DNA of 48,494 nt, taken from NCBI RefSeq assembly GCF_002899715.1, contig NZ_PPEK01000016.1, positions 1 through 48,494 of the forward strand, written 5' to 3'. The notes beneath the pieces were generated by a model that was not told the DNA's origin, did no database searches, and saw nothing but the letters and a program-made list of their open reading frames with translations. Shown one piece after another: positions 1 to 12,600 of the stretch (position 1 is its first letter; each line of letters begins with the position of its first letter). The translations under genes were made by a program, and so were the position numbers. This DNA comes from Enteroscipio rubneri. GTDB lineage: Bacteria; Actinomycetota; Coriobacteriia; Coriobacteriales; Eggerthellaceae.

Positions 1-1
1 C

Positions 2-613
2 CCCGACGCCGAGCCCACCCCCTCAGATACGGCCCCCGCCAAGCAGGTGTCCTCATGGGACGTGCCCGGCCAGGAGTCCTACGACTACTCCCTCTACGTG
101 ACCGACGCCGCAGACGGCTCCGGAAGACAGCTCGCGCTGGCAAGCCTCGCGCCGCTTGCGGACATGAGCGCCGAAGAGGCCGCAGCTGCCCTGCTGCCCA
201 AGCAGGTCGTGGTCACGCTGGCCGCCGAGCCGGCCAACGGTGCCGCCCAAGGCGGAGCCGACGAGAGCGCATCCTCCGACGAGGCCGCCGCCAACGCCGC
301 GTCCCCCGACGAGGGTGCCGCGTCCCCCGAGCCCTCCCTCTCCGGCGACGCCGTCGACACCACCCCCGAGCGCTCCATCCTGGACACGGGGCGCGCCCTG
401 TCGGCGGGCCCGCTCACCCTCGAAGGCACTGCCATGACGCTCGACGTCTCCTGGGAAAGCGCCGACTACGATCAGCAAACCGTCGCAACAGAAGGTGCCA
501 CCTTCACCGCGAAGCTCCCGCAAGGCTACGAGCTGGCCGAGGGCGCTATGCCGCTGTCCATCCGCATCGCGTCCGGCGAGGCGGCACCACTGGCCAACCC
601 CACCTATGCCGAC
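2..613 (+). other. N-terminal non-solenoid region: acidic Ala/Ser linker and Ig-like domain
   Basis: This part of the giant protein precedes the first module. Positions about 230-345 encode a low-complexity stretch rich in Ala, Ser, Asp, Glu and Pro, typical of a flexible linker. Positions about 421-580 encode a segment with V-S-W-E-S, a Y-D pair, T-F-T-A-K-L, P-x-G-Y-x-L-x-E-G and a closing S-I-R-I strand. That spacing resembles bacterial Ig-like (Big_4-type) repeats that accompany GLUG arrays in surface proteins. The domain name is a judgement from motif spacing, not a search result. No signal peptide is visible, because the gene begins before the window. Confidence 0.6.
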
Positions 614-3600
614 TGGGGAGATGTGGGCGAGGCTATCGCCAACGCCGCCACCGCGGCTGGCAAGGGCTTGGCCTCCGGCGAAACCGTCTCCGTCATCAAG
701 GCAGACGGCACGGCCAAGGACGTCGTTCTTCCCACCTACGACGCCAGCGCAGGCGGCCTGCAAATTGGCACGGCCGAACAGTTGGCGCTGTTCACCTATC
801 TGAACGAGGGCACGTCTCGCAAGATGCAGACGTCCTCCATCGATGCCTCCAAGCAGAACCGCCAGCTCTCGGCAGTCCTCACCGCAGACATCGACCTCAC
901 CGGCACCGACTGGGGCGGCACCGATGCCGCGCCGCTCAACTGGACACCCATCGTGTCCATGGGTCACGGTGCTGCTGCCGAAGACTATTCGGGCACCTTC
1001 GACGGCAAGAGCTACACTATCGACAACATGACCATGCACCAGAATTTCGTCTTCGGAGCAGGCATTGGCCTGTTCGGCTTCGTGGGCACGGGCGGCGTGG
1101 TGAAAAACGTGCTGCTCAGTAACGTGGACATCAACTCCACCTTCGCCACCGGCAGCGAGATGTACGGCACCGTCGGTGCCGTTGCCAGCCAGCTGCTTGG
1201 CGCCACCGTGGAATCGTGCGGCGTGGTGTCGGCGACAATCCATATCGTTGATGCCGGCACCCACGGCATGACAGGTGGCCTTGTGGGCGATATCCACGCC
1301 GGAGGCGGCACCATCAAGAACTCCTTCGCGAACGCAACTATTACGTCAGGGGGAACCGATGCTGGTACCGGCGGGCTCGTAGGTCGCGCGAACAACACGG
1401 TGGCAATGGAAAACTGCTACTTCGTTGGCAGCGCCACCAAGGCGATCATCAACAAGCCCTCTTCCTCCTCTACGTTCATCAACTGCTACTATTCCAGCAC
1501 GGCGACCGACGACAAAGGCACCTCCCTCACCTCCGACCAGTTGAAAACCTGGGGCGCGGCCTACCAGATGAACGGCGGTCTCACCGGCGGCACGTCAGGC
1601 GACGGCGCCATAACCAGCATGACCACCTGGCGCATGGATGACGCAACCGCTCCCACAAACAACGGCTACCCCGTGCTCTGCACCGCAGGCGAAACCATGA
1701 CCAAAGCAACCGACTGGCAAGACGTGGGCGAATGGGTGGAATCCTTCAATCCCAACACCGCCAGTGGCCAACCTATAAAACCCACGGGCGACGGCACCGA
1801 TGCGAACCCCTACCTCGTAGATTCCCCCGAGGCGCTTGCGTGGATTGGCTACATCACGAACGTGAAAGAGCAGCGGGCGTCCGCCAAGCTCACAAGCAGC
1901 ATCGACCTGGCCGGCACTCGCTATGGCGGCCAGGTTGCCGCGGGCGCGTCGACCTCCGAAGAGCGCTATCAAAATGCTCTCACCTGGGTGCCTATTGGCA
2001 AATACTATGGTGCAGCCGCACCGGAAATCCCTGAAAATAAGGGATACATCGGTACCTTCACGGGCCAGGGCAACAGCATTCGCAACATGAAAGCAACGGC
2101 GCTGGTCAACAACGTTGACAACGCGGTTACCGGCAATCTTCCCTGGGCTGCCGGCCTGTTCGGCTGCCTCGCACACGATTCGTACCTGCGCGACCTCACG
2201 CTGGAGTCGGGAGTCGTGCTGGCTGAGAGCCCGCAAGGCGATATCTACGCGGGTGCCTTCGCCGGCGTTCTCGGCATGGACGCAACCATCGCTAACTGCA
2301 AAAACGCGGGTGTGGACGTGGTGGTGCGCAACGGCGCCGCCCAGAACGCCATCGCCGGCGGCATCGCAGGCTACACCTATTTCACCATGAGCCTCGGGTG
2401 CATCAACGACGCGAACGTGACGGCGAACCAGCCAGGCACCGGAAAAATCTCTTCTATCGGCGGCATCATCGGTGCCGACGCCGGAGCCGGACAGTCCTAC
2501 ATGAATGCCAACTTCGGCGATGTAGCGTTCGCCGCGGGCACCGTTGCGGACGGCTCGTCCGCCGGCGGTATCGTGGGATACGTGTACGAAGACGTCGTCG
2601 ACCGTGAGACGTACCGGTTGGCCGCCTGTGCCAACGTCGGATCCATCGCCGTGGACGGCGCGGATTCTGTCGCGGGCATAATGGGCGGCAATCAGGGCGG
2701 CACTGGTTTCTTTACGGCCTCCTACAGCGGCGGCCGGGTGGGTTTGTGCTCCGGTGGATATGATGCGCAGCCGTACGCGTTTTCGACGAATGACGACTCG
2801 TGCATCGATAACGATGGAAGCGCGAACGACAACATACTGAGTTACTATGACCAGGAAGTGCTTCCGAATCCTCAGGAAGTCATAAATGGCAATCAGACCG
2901 GGGGCTTCATGGTTCCGCTGTCGGCGACGGATATGAAGTCGACTACGCTTGCCACCAACGCGAACGCGCAGATTGGTGAACTCTGCCGCCTCAATAAAGA
3001 GGACATATATTCGAGCCATTACGAAGTTCCCAATGGTCAGATGATCTCCGATGTCTACGAATGGAAGAGCGACCCGGCCGGCCACAACGGCTATCCCATA
3101 CCGCGCATTAAAGCGGCCAGCTCAAGCTCGGCGTACGCCAACTGGGGCGCAGTGGGCGCGGCCATTTACGCGAAACAGGCCGACCTAACCGCCGCATCGG
3201 CCACCATCGACACCGGTCTCGCCAACCCCCTGGCAACCGGCTCATCCACCATCACGGTTCCCAAGGTACAGAAAGATTCGTCCAACACGTTGCTCATCTC
3301 CACGCCCGAGCAGCTGGCCTGGTTCCAGGCTGCGTTGGCGGCCAACGCCGCCACGTGGAAGAACGTGTCCCTCAAGCTGACTGCCGACCTCGACCTCACG
3401 GGCACCACGTACGGCGGCAGCGTGAACCCATCGGCCGCCACGCCGGCCGAGCAGTTCGCGAACTGCTTGCAATGGACGCCCATCAAGAACTACGCCGCCG
3501 GCACCTTCGACGGCCAGGGTCACGCGATATCGAACCTCTACATTTCCAACACGACCAACAAGCAAGGTCTGTTCGAAAGCTTGAACGCTTCCACGGTGAA

Positions 3601-6600
3601 GAACCTGAACATGGATAGCGGATGTATCAGCGCTCAATCCTACGTCGGCTCCATCGTTGGCTTCGTTGAAGCAAGTAGTGCCACGGCTACCGCCACCATC
3701 CAGGATTGCACGTCCAACGTGACCCTTTCGGGCGATCGCTACGTGGGTGGCTTCGTCGGCGAGGCCAGTACAGGCAACCTGACGATTGAGCGGTGCGCCA
3801 ACTATGGTGACGCTACAGCCTTTTCAACGGCCACAACTGGCTCGGTCGAGGCTGGCGGCATCGTGGCAAGTGCGCACAGCAACGGCACGCTTACTATCAA
3901 TGATTGCTACAACCGCGGCAACATGAGCGGCAAGGGTGGTGCCACCAGCACCTCTGAGGGTGGTGGAGCTGGCGGCATATTCGCCCGTGGCAACAACGGC
4001 AACAGTGGTCACGTCGTGAAAATCAACAGGTGCTACAGCACGGGCACCTTGACCGCCGCGTCGGGAATCGCGCTGCGCAGCGGTGTCGCAAATGGTGATG
4101 CCTCGTGGATCACCGTGACCGATAGCGCGTATGTCAACATCGAAGGCTTGACGCCGCATGCGGGCGAAGTTGCTCTCACCGCCGACCAGATGAAGGGTTG
4201 GTCTGTACCCTACCAGCTGAATGGCGGCGCCACAGGCGGCGACTCGTCCAAAAAGGGCGACGTGTCGGGCATGACCACCTGGCGCATGGCCTCAGCTGGC
4301 GAAAACGACGGTTACCCGGTGCTTATCTCGGCGAGCGGTGCGGGCGTCGAACAGGACGGCACCACACCGACCACCACCATGCAGAAAGCAACCAATTGGA
4401 GTCAGGTGGGCGAGTGGGTAGCGCTGTTCGACCCCACGGCCGCCGACGGCTCCACCAAACTCAAGCCCAACCTGTCCACCAACAACGGCACTGCGGCTGC
4501 CACTCCTATCACGCTGACCACCCCCGAGGCGCTGGCATGGTACGGCTATAAGCTCAATACGAATCCAACGGAAATCACCTCCGGCTCCACCACGTACGCC
4601 AATGCATACGTGAAGCTGGACGCGCCGTCGGGCACCATCGACCTCACGGGCGAACTCTACGGAGGCTCGCTCAACACCGGTGCCGCCACCCAAGAGGAGC
4701 AGCACCGAGACGTGCTGAAGTGGGTGCCTATAAATGCACCCGGCAATTACTTCTTCGGCACGTTCACGGCTACGGGGACCACGATCGAGCACCTCTCCAT
4801 TTTGCAGAGTCTTAGCGGCGCGGGATTGTTCTGCTCAGTCGGGAATGCGCATCTTACGGGTATTTCCATCGGCAGCGGCTTCGTGGCCACTACAGGATCG
4901 GGTTACAATGCAGCCGCCCTCGTGGGGCAGGTTCCAAGTGGATACACGCTCACGATGACCGATTGTCGCAACGCAGCCGATGTCGTCACCGGTGATGAGA
5001 ATGCCGGCGGCCTGGTCGCGTGGGTGGATGACGACCGGAACAGCGGACTCGTCATGGAACGCTGCGGCAACACGGGCAACATAGCTTCGAGTTACAATGC
5101 CGGTGGCTTGCTGGGCTATTTCGGGGGCGGTTCTCTGCGTATCGCCGACTGCTTCAATACAGGAAGCGTGACGTGCGACTTCGGCAGCGGCGGTGTGTTG
5201 GGACAAGTGCCGGATAACTATTCCGCAGGCGATTCGCTGCTCATCGCCAACTGCTACAGCACTGGCGCGGTCGCGATCACATCCACAAACACAGCCGAGA
5301 TCGGCGGTATTGTGGGACTCAACACGGCATCCGATGGCGTTCTTAAAATAAGCAACTGCTACTACAGCTCCACCGCCACTCCCGGCGCGGTGGGCGACGC
5401 CGGTTCGGCCATACCCAAAACCGCCGCTGAGTTCCTCTCTGGCGAGGTAACCTGGAAGCTGAACGCCGCAAACGCAGACGGTGTGCTTAATCCCGCCACC
5501 TCTGCCAACCGCACCGCGTGGCACCAGAGTGTCACGCGCCATGCGACAACGGGTCTGCTGCAACCCTACGGCGATCCGGCACCGCTGTTGGGCGCGTCGG
5601 TAACCGTTCCCAAACTGGTACGGGCAACGTTTGTGTCACCCGCGCCGCTGGCCACTACCACGTACGCCTATGCGAACGAGAACTCGAAAATGGCGCTGCC
5701 GGCCGGCTACTCGGTTTACCACCTGGGATCCACGGGTGGCACCACAATAACCAGCCCCTACACCATTGCTGTTGGTACGGGCGATTTCGAAGTGTACACC
5801 GGCGAAACCGATTCTTGGGCAGGCATCGGCTCCCTGCAGGACGAAGCCACGCTGCGCGCCACTGACGTGCCGGGCGCAACCGGCCTCAAGGCGCTCTCCG
5901 GCTCCGGCTCCAAGGAACACCCCTACGTCATATCCACCCCCGAGGCGCTGGCATGGTTCGCTAACAAGGTGAACACCCAAAGCCTGCTCGCCATCAACAA
6001 CGCGGCAGCTTCCGGCGTGGACGACCCGACTTTTGTTGCCGCGCCGACGCAGGTAGACACGACCGGTGCCGCAGAAGCCCTTACCTATTCGTCTGCGTAC
6101 GCAGAGCTTGGCGCCGACATCGACCTGCTGGGTGAGGCGTACGGCGGCACGGTGAACGACGCCGGTGCCACGTCGGCCGACAAGTACGCGAACGTGCTCG
6201 ACTGGGTGCCCATGGATCAGAACGCCCCCCACTTCGACGGCTTAGGCCACACGATCGACCACCTGTACATCAATGCTCCCGACAAGGATAATCAGGGTCT
6301 GTTCGGCAAAGTGTACGCCGCGGGTCAGAACACGTACGTGCAGAACGTGTCTGTCGGAAGCAAGAGCTACGTGTGCGGCGGCCAGGGCACCGGCGCCATC
6401 GCTGGATCTACGAGTACGGGCAACACCAACTTCATCAACTGCGCCAACGCGGCCGAGGTCAAGGGTGAGAGCTCGGTCGGCACGGTCGGCGGCATCGTGG
6501 GCTGGACCAACGAAAGCAAAATCATCGGCTGCTCCAACTCGGGTGCCATCAGCGCCGTTACGAGCGTCGGCGGCGTCTACGGCGTCGGCTATGCCCACTT

Positions 6601-9600
6601 GTCGAACTGCTCCAACATCGGCACCGTCACCGCGAGTGCCGGCAACGCCGGTGGCGTCGCCGGCGGAACGTACGGGAAACTCGTAAGCTGCTACAACGCG
6701 GGATCTGTCAGCGGCGACGCTAATTCGGGCGCCGTCGTCACCCGCGGCGGTGCGCAATGCTATAACTGCCTCTACGATGGGGAAGTCTCCAAGCCGGCCA
6801 CCGTCGGGTTCGGCGCTAATTCCGACGCCCCCGGCAAGGTGGAGAGCGTTACCACCGACGTGCTCAAGAGCTGGGGTGCGGCCTACCAGCTCAGCCGGGT
6901 TGCGACAACGCTCAACGACAGCGGCACGCTCGACTATGCTTCCGTGACCGACCTCGCGAACATGACCACGTGGCGCCAGGCCACGGGCGACGCGGGCGCG
7001 GGCACACTGGAAAACAGCGGCTACCCGGTGCTCGTCGCGCTCGACGGCACCGACGCCTCCGGCAACGCGGCAGCCTCCCTGCAGAAGGCGGCCGACTGGT
7101 CTCAGGTGGGCAACTGGGTTGACGTGTTCGTCACCGTCGACGAAAAGGCCGACCAGCGCGTACCCGGCGCCACGGCGGGCGAGCCTTTGGGCTACAAGCC
7201 CAACCTCGCCACCAACAACGGCACGACCGAGGACTTGGCCATCCAACTGACCAACCCCGAGGCTTTCGCGTGGTACGCCTACAAACTGAATACCACGCCA
7301 AGTGAAACCATTTCCGGTTCCACCACATACGCCAACGCGAACGTGAAGCTGACGGCGAACATCGACCTGACGGGCGTGTCCTACGGCGGCTCGCTGGACA
7401 CGACGACGGGCATCACCCCAGAGGAGAAGCACCAAAACGCCCTCAAATGGGTGCCTATGGGCAGCGCCGCCAACCCCTTCACCGGCACGTTCGCAGGTAC
7501 CGGTACGCGTACAGCAAGAACCTCCATCAGCCACCTGACCATTTCCCAAGCTGCCGAAAATGCAGCTCTGTTCAGCGTTGTGGGGAATGCGAAGTTTTCG
7601 GGTTTGTCGGTGGAAAGCGGTTTCGTGGCTACCACGGAAACGAATAGCGGAGCAGCCTCCTTCGTGGGACAGGTTCTGGATGGCTCCACGCTCACAATAA
7701 CCGATTGCAACAACAGTGCCGATATCAGCTCGGCGGGCTTCTTTGCCGGCGGCTTGGTAGCGAACGTGGAGGGCGACACGGCAGGTATCGTCATGGAACG
7801 GTGCAGCAATAAGTATGGCACCATTACTGCTGAAAACCGCGCTGCTGGTGGTCTGCTGGGCTACATGGGGGGCAACTCGCTTCGCATCGTCGACAGCTAT
7901 AGTACCGGATATGTGACAGCCGAAGCGCGTGCCGGTGGTGTGCTGGGATCAATTGAGGAAGACGTTACCGGCTCGTTCTTGATTGCCAACTGCTACAGCA
8001 CGGGCGCGATAACAAGCACCTCCACAAACGATGTTCACGGCATAGTAGGACGCTCGGGAACCAACGATCTTACCGTGTCCAACTGCTACTACAGCTCCAC
8101 CACAACGCCCACCACAAATGGTGCGAAAGACGATGGGGCTATCGCAAAAACCTCCGACGAGTTCGGCTCGGGCGAGGTGGCGTGGCTGCTCAACGCCGCC
8201 AACACCGAAGGCGTGCTCGATGTGAATGCCTCTGCCGACCGCGCTTTGTGGAATCAGTATCTCGTACGCACCCCGTCTACCGGCGAATTCCAGGGCGGCG
8301 AACCGAACCCGGTGCTGGATGAGTCCGATCGCACGGGGAAGCTCGTGCGCGCGGCGTTCATGATTCCTGCACCTTTCGACAACACGTATGCCTACGCGAA
8401 TGAGGGCACAAGGATAGCGCTGCCGAGAGGCTATACGGCCTACCATCTGAATTCCTCCACGGGCACCACCATAACCAACCCCTATGCAATTGCTGCTGGC
8501 ACCGGCGACTTCAGTGTGTACATGGAAGGTATCGGTACCTGGGAGGCTGTGGGTGCCGGACAGGATGAAGCCACGCTGCGTACCACGGCGGTTGTCGGTT
8601 CCAACAACGGCTATGCGCTGTCGGGTTCCGGCTCCGAGGCGGACCCGTATGTCATTTCCACCCCCGAAGCGCTTGCATGGTACGCCTACAAGGTGAACCA
8701 GCACAGCAGAACCAACATCGTCAACTCCGATGGCACGCTTCCTGGTCTCACGTACGACTATGCCTATGTGCAGCTGGGTGCGAATATCGACCTGGAGGGC
8801 AAGCCCTACGGCGGATTGGCCGACGAGACCCAAACCACCGCGGCCGACAAGTACGCGAACGTGCTCAAGTGGATACCTATTGACCAGTATTACCCCCGCT
8901 TTGATGGTAAGGGTCACACTGTCGACCATCTTTACATGAACAGCAATGCAGAAAACCAGGGTCTGTTCGGCAGTGCGCGCAAAACTGACACCGAGGTCTC
9001 GTTCATTCGGAACACGTCCATCGGCAGTGCGAGCTACGTGCAAGGTATAAGCTTTGTCGGTGCCCTCGTGGGCAGCGGTGGTTCGCTCACCATTACCAAT
9101 TGCACCAATGCGGCCGAAGTTGTGAACTCCGATAGCTCGTCCATGGGTGGTGTCGGTGGAATCGCGGGACAAATCTATGCTCCGGGTAGTATCGCCGGCT
9201 GTTCCAATACGGGCACCGTTTCGAAGACGGTTGCTACTACTATGAGGGGTTTCGCCGGTGGTATCGTTGGTACCTGTTCTGGTGCGTCAATTTCGAATTG
9301 CTCCAATATCGGTACCGTTACGTCGAGTACGTACTTTGCAGGTGGCATCATTGGACGAGGGATTACTTCACCAGCTGTCAAGAACTGCCTCAACGCAGGA
9401 TCGGTCAGTGCCGCGAGGGCGGGTGCTATTGCGTCGCAGGGAAGCTTCGTCCTCACCAACTGTTTCTACGACAAAGAAGCTTCCAAGCCAGTCACTGTTG
9501 CAGCTTACGGCAAATCTGACGCGTATGGCGTGGCGCAGGCTGTCTCTACCGCGGCGTTGAAAACCTGGGGCGCGGCCTACCAGCTAAACGGCGGCGCTGC

Positions 9601-12600
9601 GGGCGGCTCGCAAAACGGCAACGTGGCCGGCATGACCGCATGGCGCCAGGCCACGGGCGACGAAGCCGCAGGCACGCTGGAAAACAAGGGCTACCCGGTG
9701 CCCATCGGTTTCAACCTAACCGATGCTGACGGCAACGCGGCAGCCTCCATGCAGAAGGCCACCGACTGGTTCGACGTGGGCGCCTGGGTTGAGAACTTCG
9801 ACCCCACGCAAGCCGGCAGCTCGGATAAGTTCAAGCCCAACCTCGCCACCAACAACGGCACCACGGCCGATCTTGCCATCGAGCTTTCCAGCCCCGAGGC
9901 GCTGGCGTGGTTCGCCTACATGGCCAATAACACGCCCGACGAGGTTATCTCTGGAAGCACCGCCGCTTACAAGAATGCCTACACCAAGCTCGGTGCAAAC
10001 ATCGACCTTGAGGGCAAGAACTACGGCGGCGCGGCGGACGAGTCCAATGCCACCGCGGCTGAAAAGTACGCAAACGTGCTGGACTGGGTGCCCATCAAGC
10101 AGAATACCCCGAATTTCAACGGCGCGAACTTCGTGATCGACCACCTCTACATCAACGCACCTGAGAAGAGCAACCAGGGTCTGTTCGGGGTTGTGAACGA
10201 CGGCAAACTGGAGAACGCATCCATCGGCAGCAAGAGCTACGTGTACGGCAACGGCTACGTGGGGGGTCTCGTCGGGCGAACGGGCATCACCAGCTTCGTT
10301 AACTGCTCGAATGCAGCCGAGGTCAAGAGCGGTTCCGTATACGCCGGCGGCATTTTCGGTGCGAGCATCCGCAGCAGCGTCACGACCGGTTGCTCCAACA
10401 CCGGCACTGTTACCTGCGCAATGTCCGCTGGCGGCATTGCCGGCGGAGGCCCCGGGAATTTCTCGAACTGCTTTAACACTGGCTCCATCACGGCCACTAG
10501 CACGGCGCCCGACAGTGCCGTCGGCGGCATAGTCGGCATGTGGCAAAACAGTGCCGGCTCTATCGAGAGCTGCTACAACGTGGGTTCCGTCAGCGGGGTC
10601 AACGCGAGCGGCATCGGTGTGAGCAGCTCGTCTCGCAACAACTACTACCTGGCCGACACTGCTACCGACCTGGTAGACGGCAAGGCGGCGCGCACGGCCG
10701 ACCAGTTCGCTTCCGGCCAGGTGACCTGGGAGCTGGACACGGGCGCCAATGCGGACGGCTCGCACAGCAACGCCTGGGGTCAGAAAATAACGCGCAATGC
10801 AATTACCAACGAACCGGAACCTGCGCCGCTGAGCGATCCGCTGCCGGTGCTGCGCGATGCCACGCTGCATCCGACGGTGTACCGCATGAATGTGGTGTTC
10901 GACACCACCGCGTTCCCTGGTGCTACCGGCATTACTACGTACAGCAACACCAACACCACGCTGAAGCTTCCTGTTATTTCAACGGGTACCATCCCGAACT
11001 ACTACAAGGGCACTTCGTCGGCCGATGCGGTTGATGCCAACAAGCTCACCTCTCCCGTCACGCTGGCTACGGAAGACCTGTCCGTGTATGCCACACTGAG
11101 CATTACCTCCTGGACAGACGTGGGTGCCGCGCAAGACGAGGCTGCGCTGCGCTCAAGGGTGGTGGATGAGGCGACCGGCCTCAAGGCGCTCTCAGGCTCC
11201 GGCTCCAAGGAATACCCCTACGTCCTTTCAAGCCCCGAGGCGCTGGCGTGGTTTGCCAACAAGGCGAACACCCTGCACGCCGCCGCCATCACCAACACGA
11301 AGGGCGTGGAAGACCCGACGTTCGTCGCGGCGCCCGCCGGTATCACCTACGACTCCGCCTATGCCAACCTGGGCGCCAATATCGACCTGACGGGTGCGGC
11401 CTATGGCGGCAGCGTGAACGCGGCCGGCGCCACGTCGGTCGACAAGTACGCGAACGTGCTGGACTGGACGCCCATCGAACAGGAAACCCCCCACTTCGAT
11501 GGCTTGGGTCACACAATCGACCACCTGTACATCAATGCTCCTACGAAAGACAACCAGGGTCTATTCGGTTACTCGGATCCCGTTTCCGGCGACTACTCGT
11601 TCGTACGAAACACGTCTGTCGGCAGCGCGAGCTACGTACACGGCAACAACAACGTGGGCGCCATTATGGGATACACGTATAACACCGATGCTGTCAACTG
11701 CTCCAATGCGGGCGAAATCGTGGCTGAAGGCCAAGGTGCCGCCGGTATCGCGGGGTTCAGCGACAGCGGTGACCCTTCTGGCTGCACAAACACGGGTAAC
11801 GTTACGAGTAACGATTATGCCGCAGGTATTGTCGCTACGGGAGACTGCGCTGTCTACAGCTCCTCCAACACCGGTGCTATCACGGCAACCGCCGCAGACG
11901 GCTTCGCCTCCGGCATTGCGGTCGGCCCGAGCGGCTATTTCGAGAGCTGTTACAACGCGGGTCCCATCAAGGCCGCCAAACCATCCGCCATCGCAAGCTA
12001 CGTCAGTGCAAGCTACAACTGCCTCTACGACAAGGACGCCTCCACGCCCGCCGGTGCGGCTGCACCCGTCACCGGGGGCAGAGAGGACGCCGACGCCCAC
12101 GGCCGTGCGGAGGGTGTCTCGACCGAGACGCTCAAGAGCTGGGGCGCGGCTTACCAGCTGAACCGGCTGAAAACAGCGACCAACAACGATGGCATGATCA
12201 ACGAAACCATCGAGACCAATGTCGCAAACATGACCGTCTGGCGCCAAGCCACCGGCGACGCGTCTGCGGGTACGCTCGAGAACAACGGCTACCCGGTGCT
12301 CTGCGCCATCGATGCGACCGATGCCTCCGGCAACGCGGCGGCCTCCCTGCAGGCTGCCGACACCTGGGCTGACGTGGGCGCGTGGGTGGATACGTTCATC
12401 GTTGCTGGCGAGCTGGACAACGCGCTCATGCCCTATGCCGACCCAGCGGACGGCACGCCGCTGAACTTCAAGCCCGACACCTCCACCGGTGCCGGTTCTG
12501 CGAGTGCCAAAGCCCTCAAGTTTACCACCCCCGAGGCCTTCGCGTGGTTCGCCTATAAGGCGAACACCGCGCCGACCGAGAACATCCCCACCACCTCCAC

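Noticed and set aside
47-49. GTG at 47 as the start codon of the giant gene
   Set aside because: The same frame is open back to position 2, there is no ribosome-binding site before 47, and no signal peptide follows. The gene starts upstream of the window.
53-1297. Antisense ORF of 414 codons at the left edge
   Set aside because: It is a shadow of the N-terminal region, with low-complexity Gly/Val/His-rich translation.
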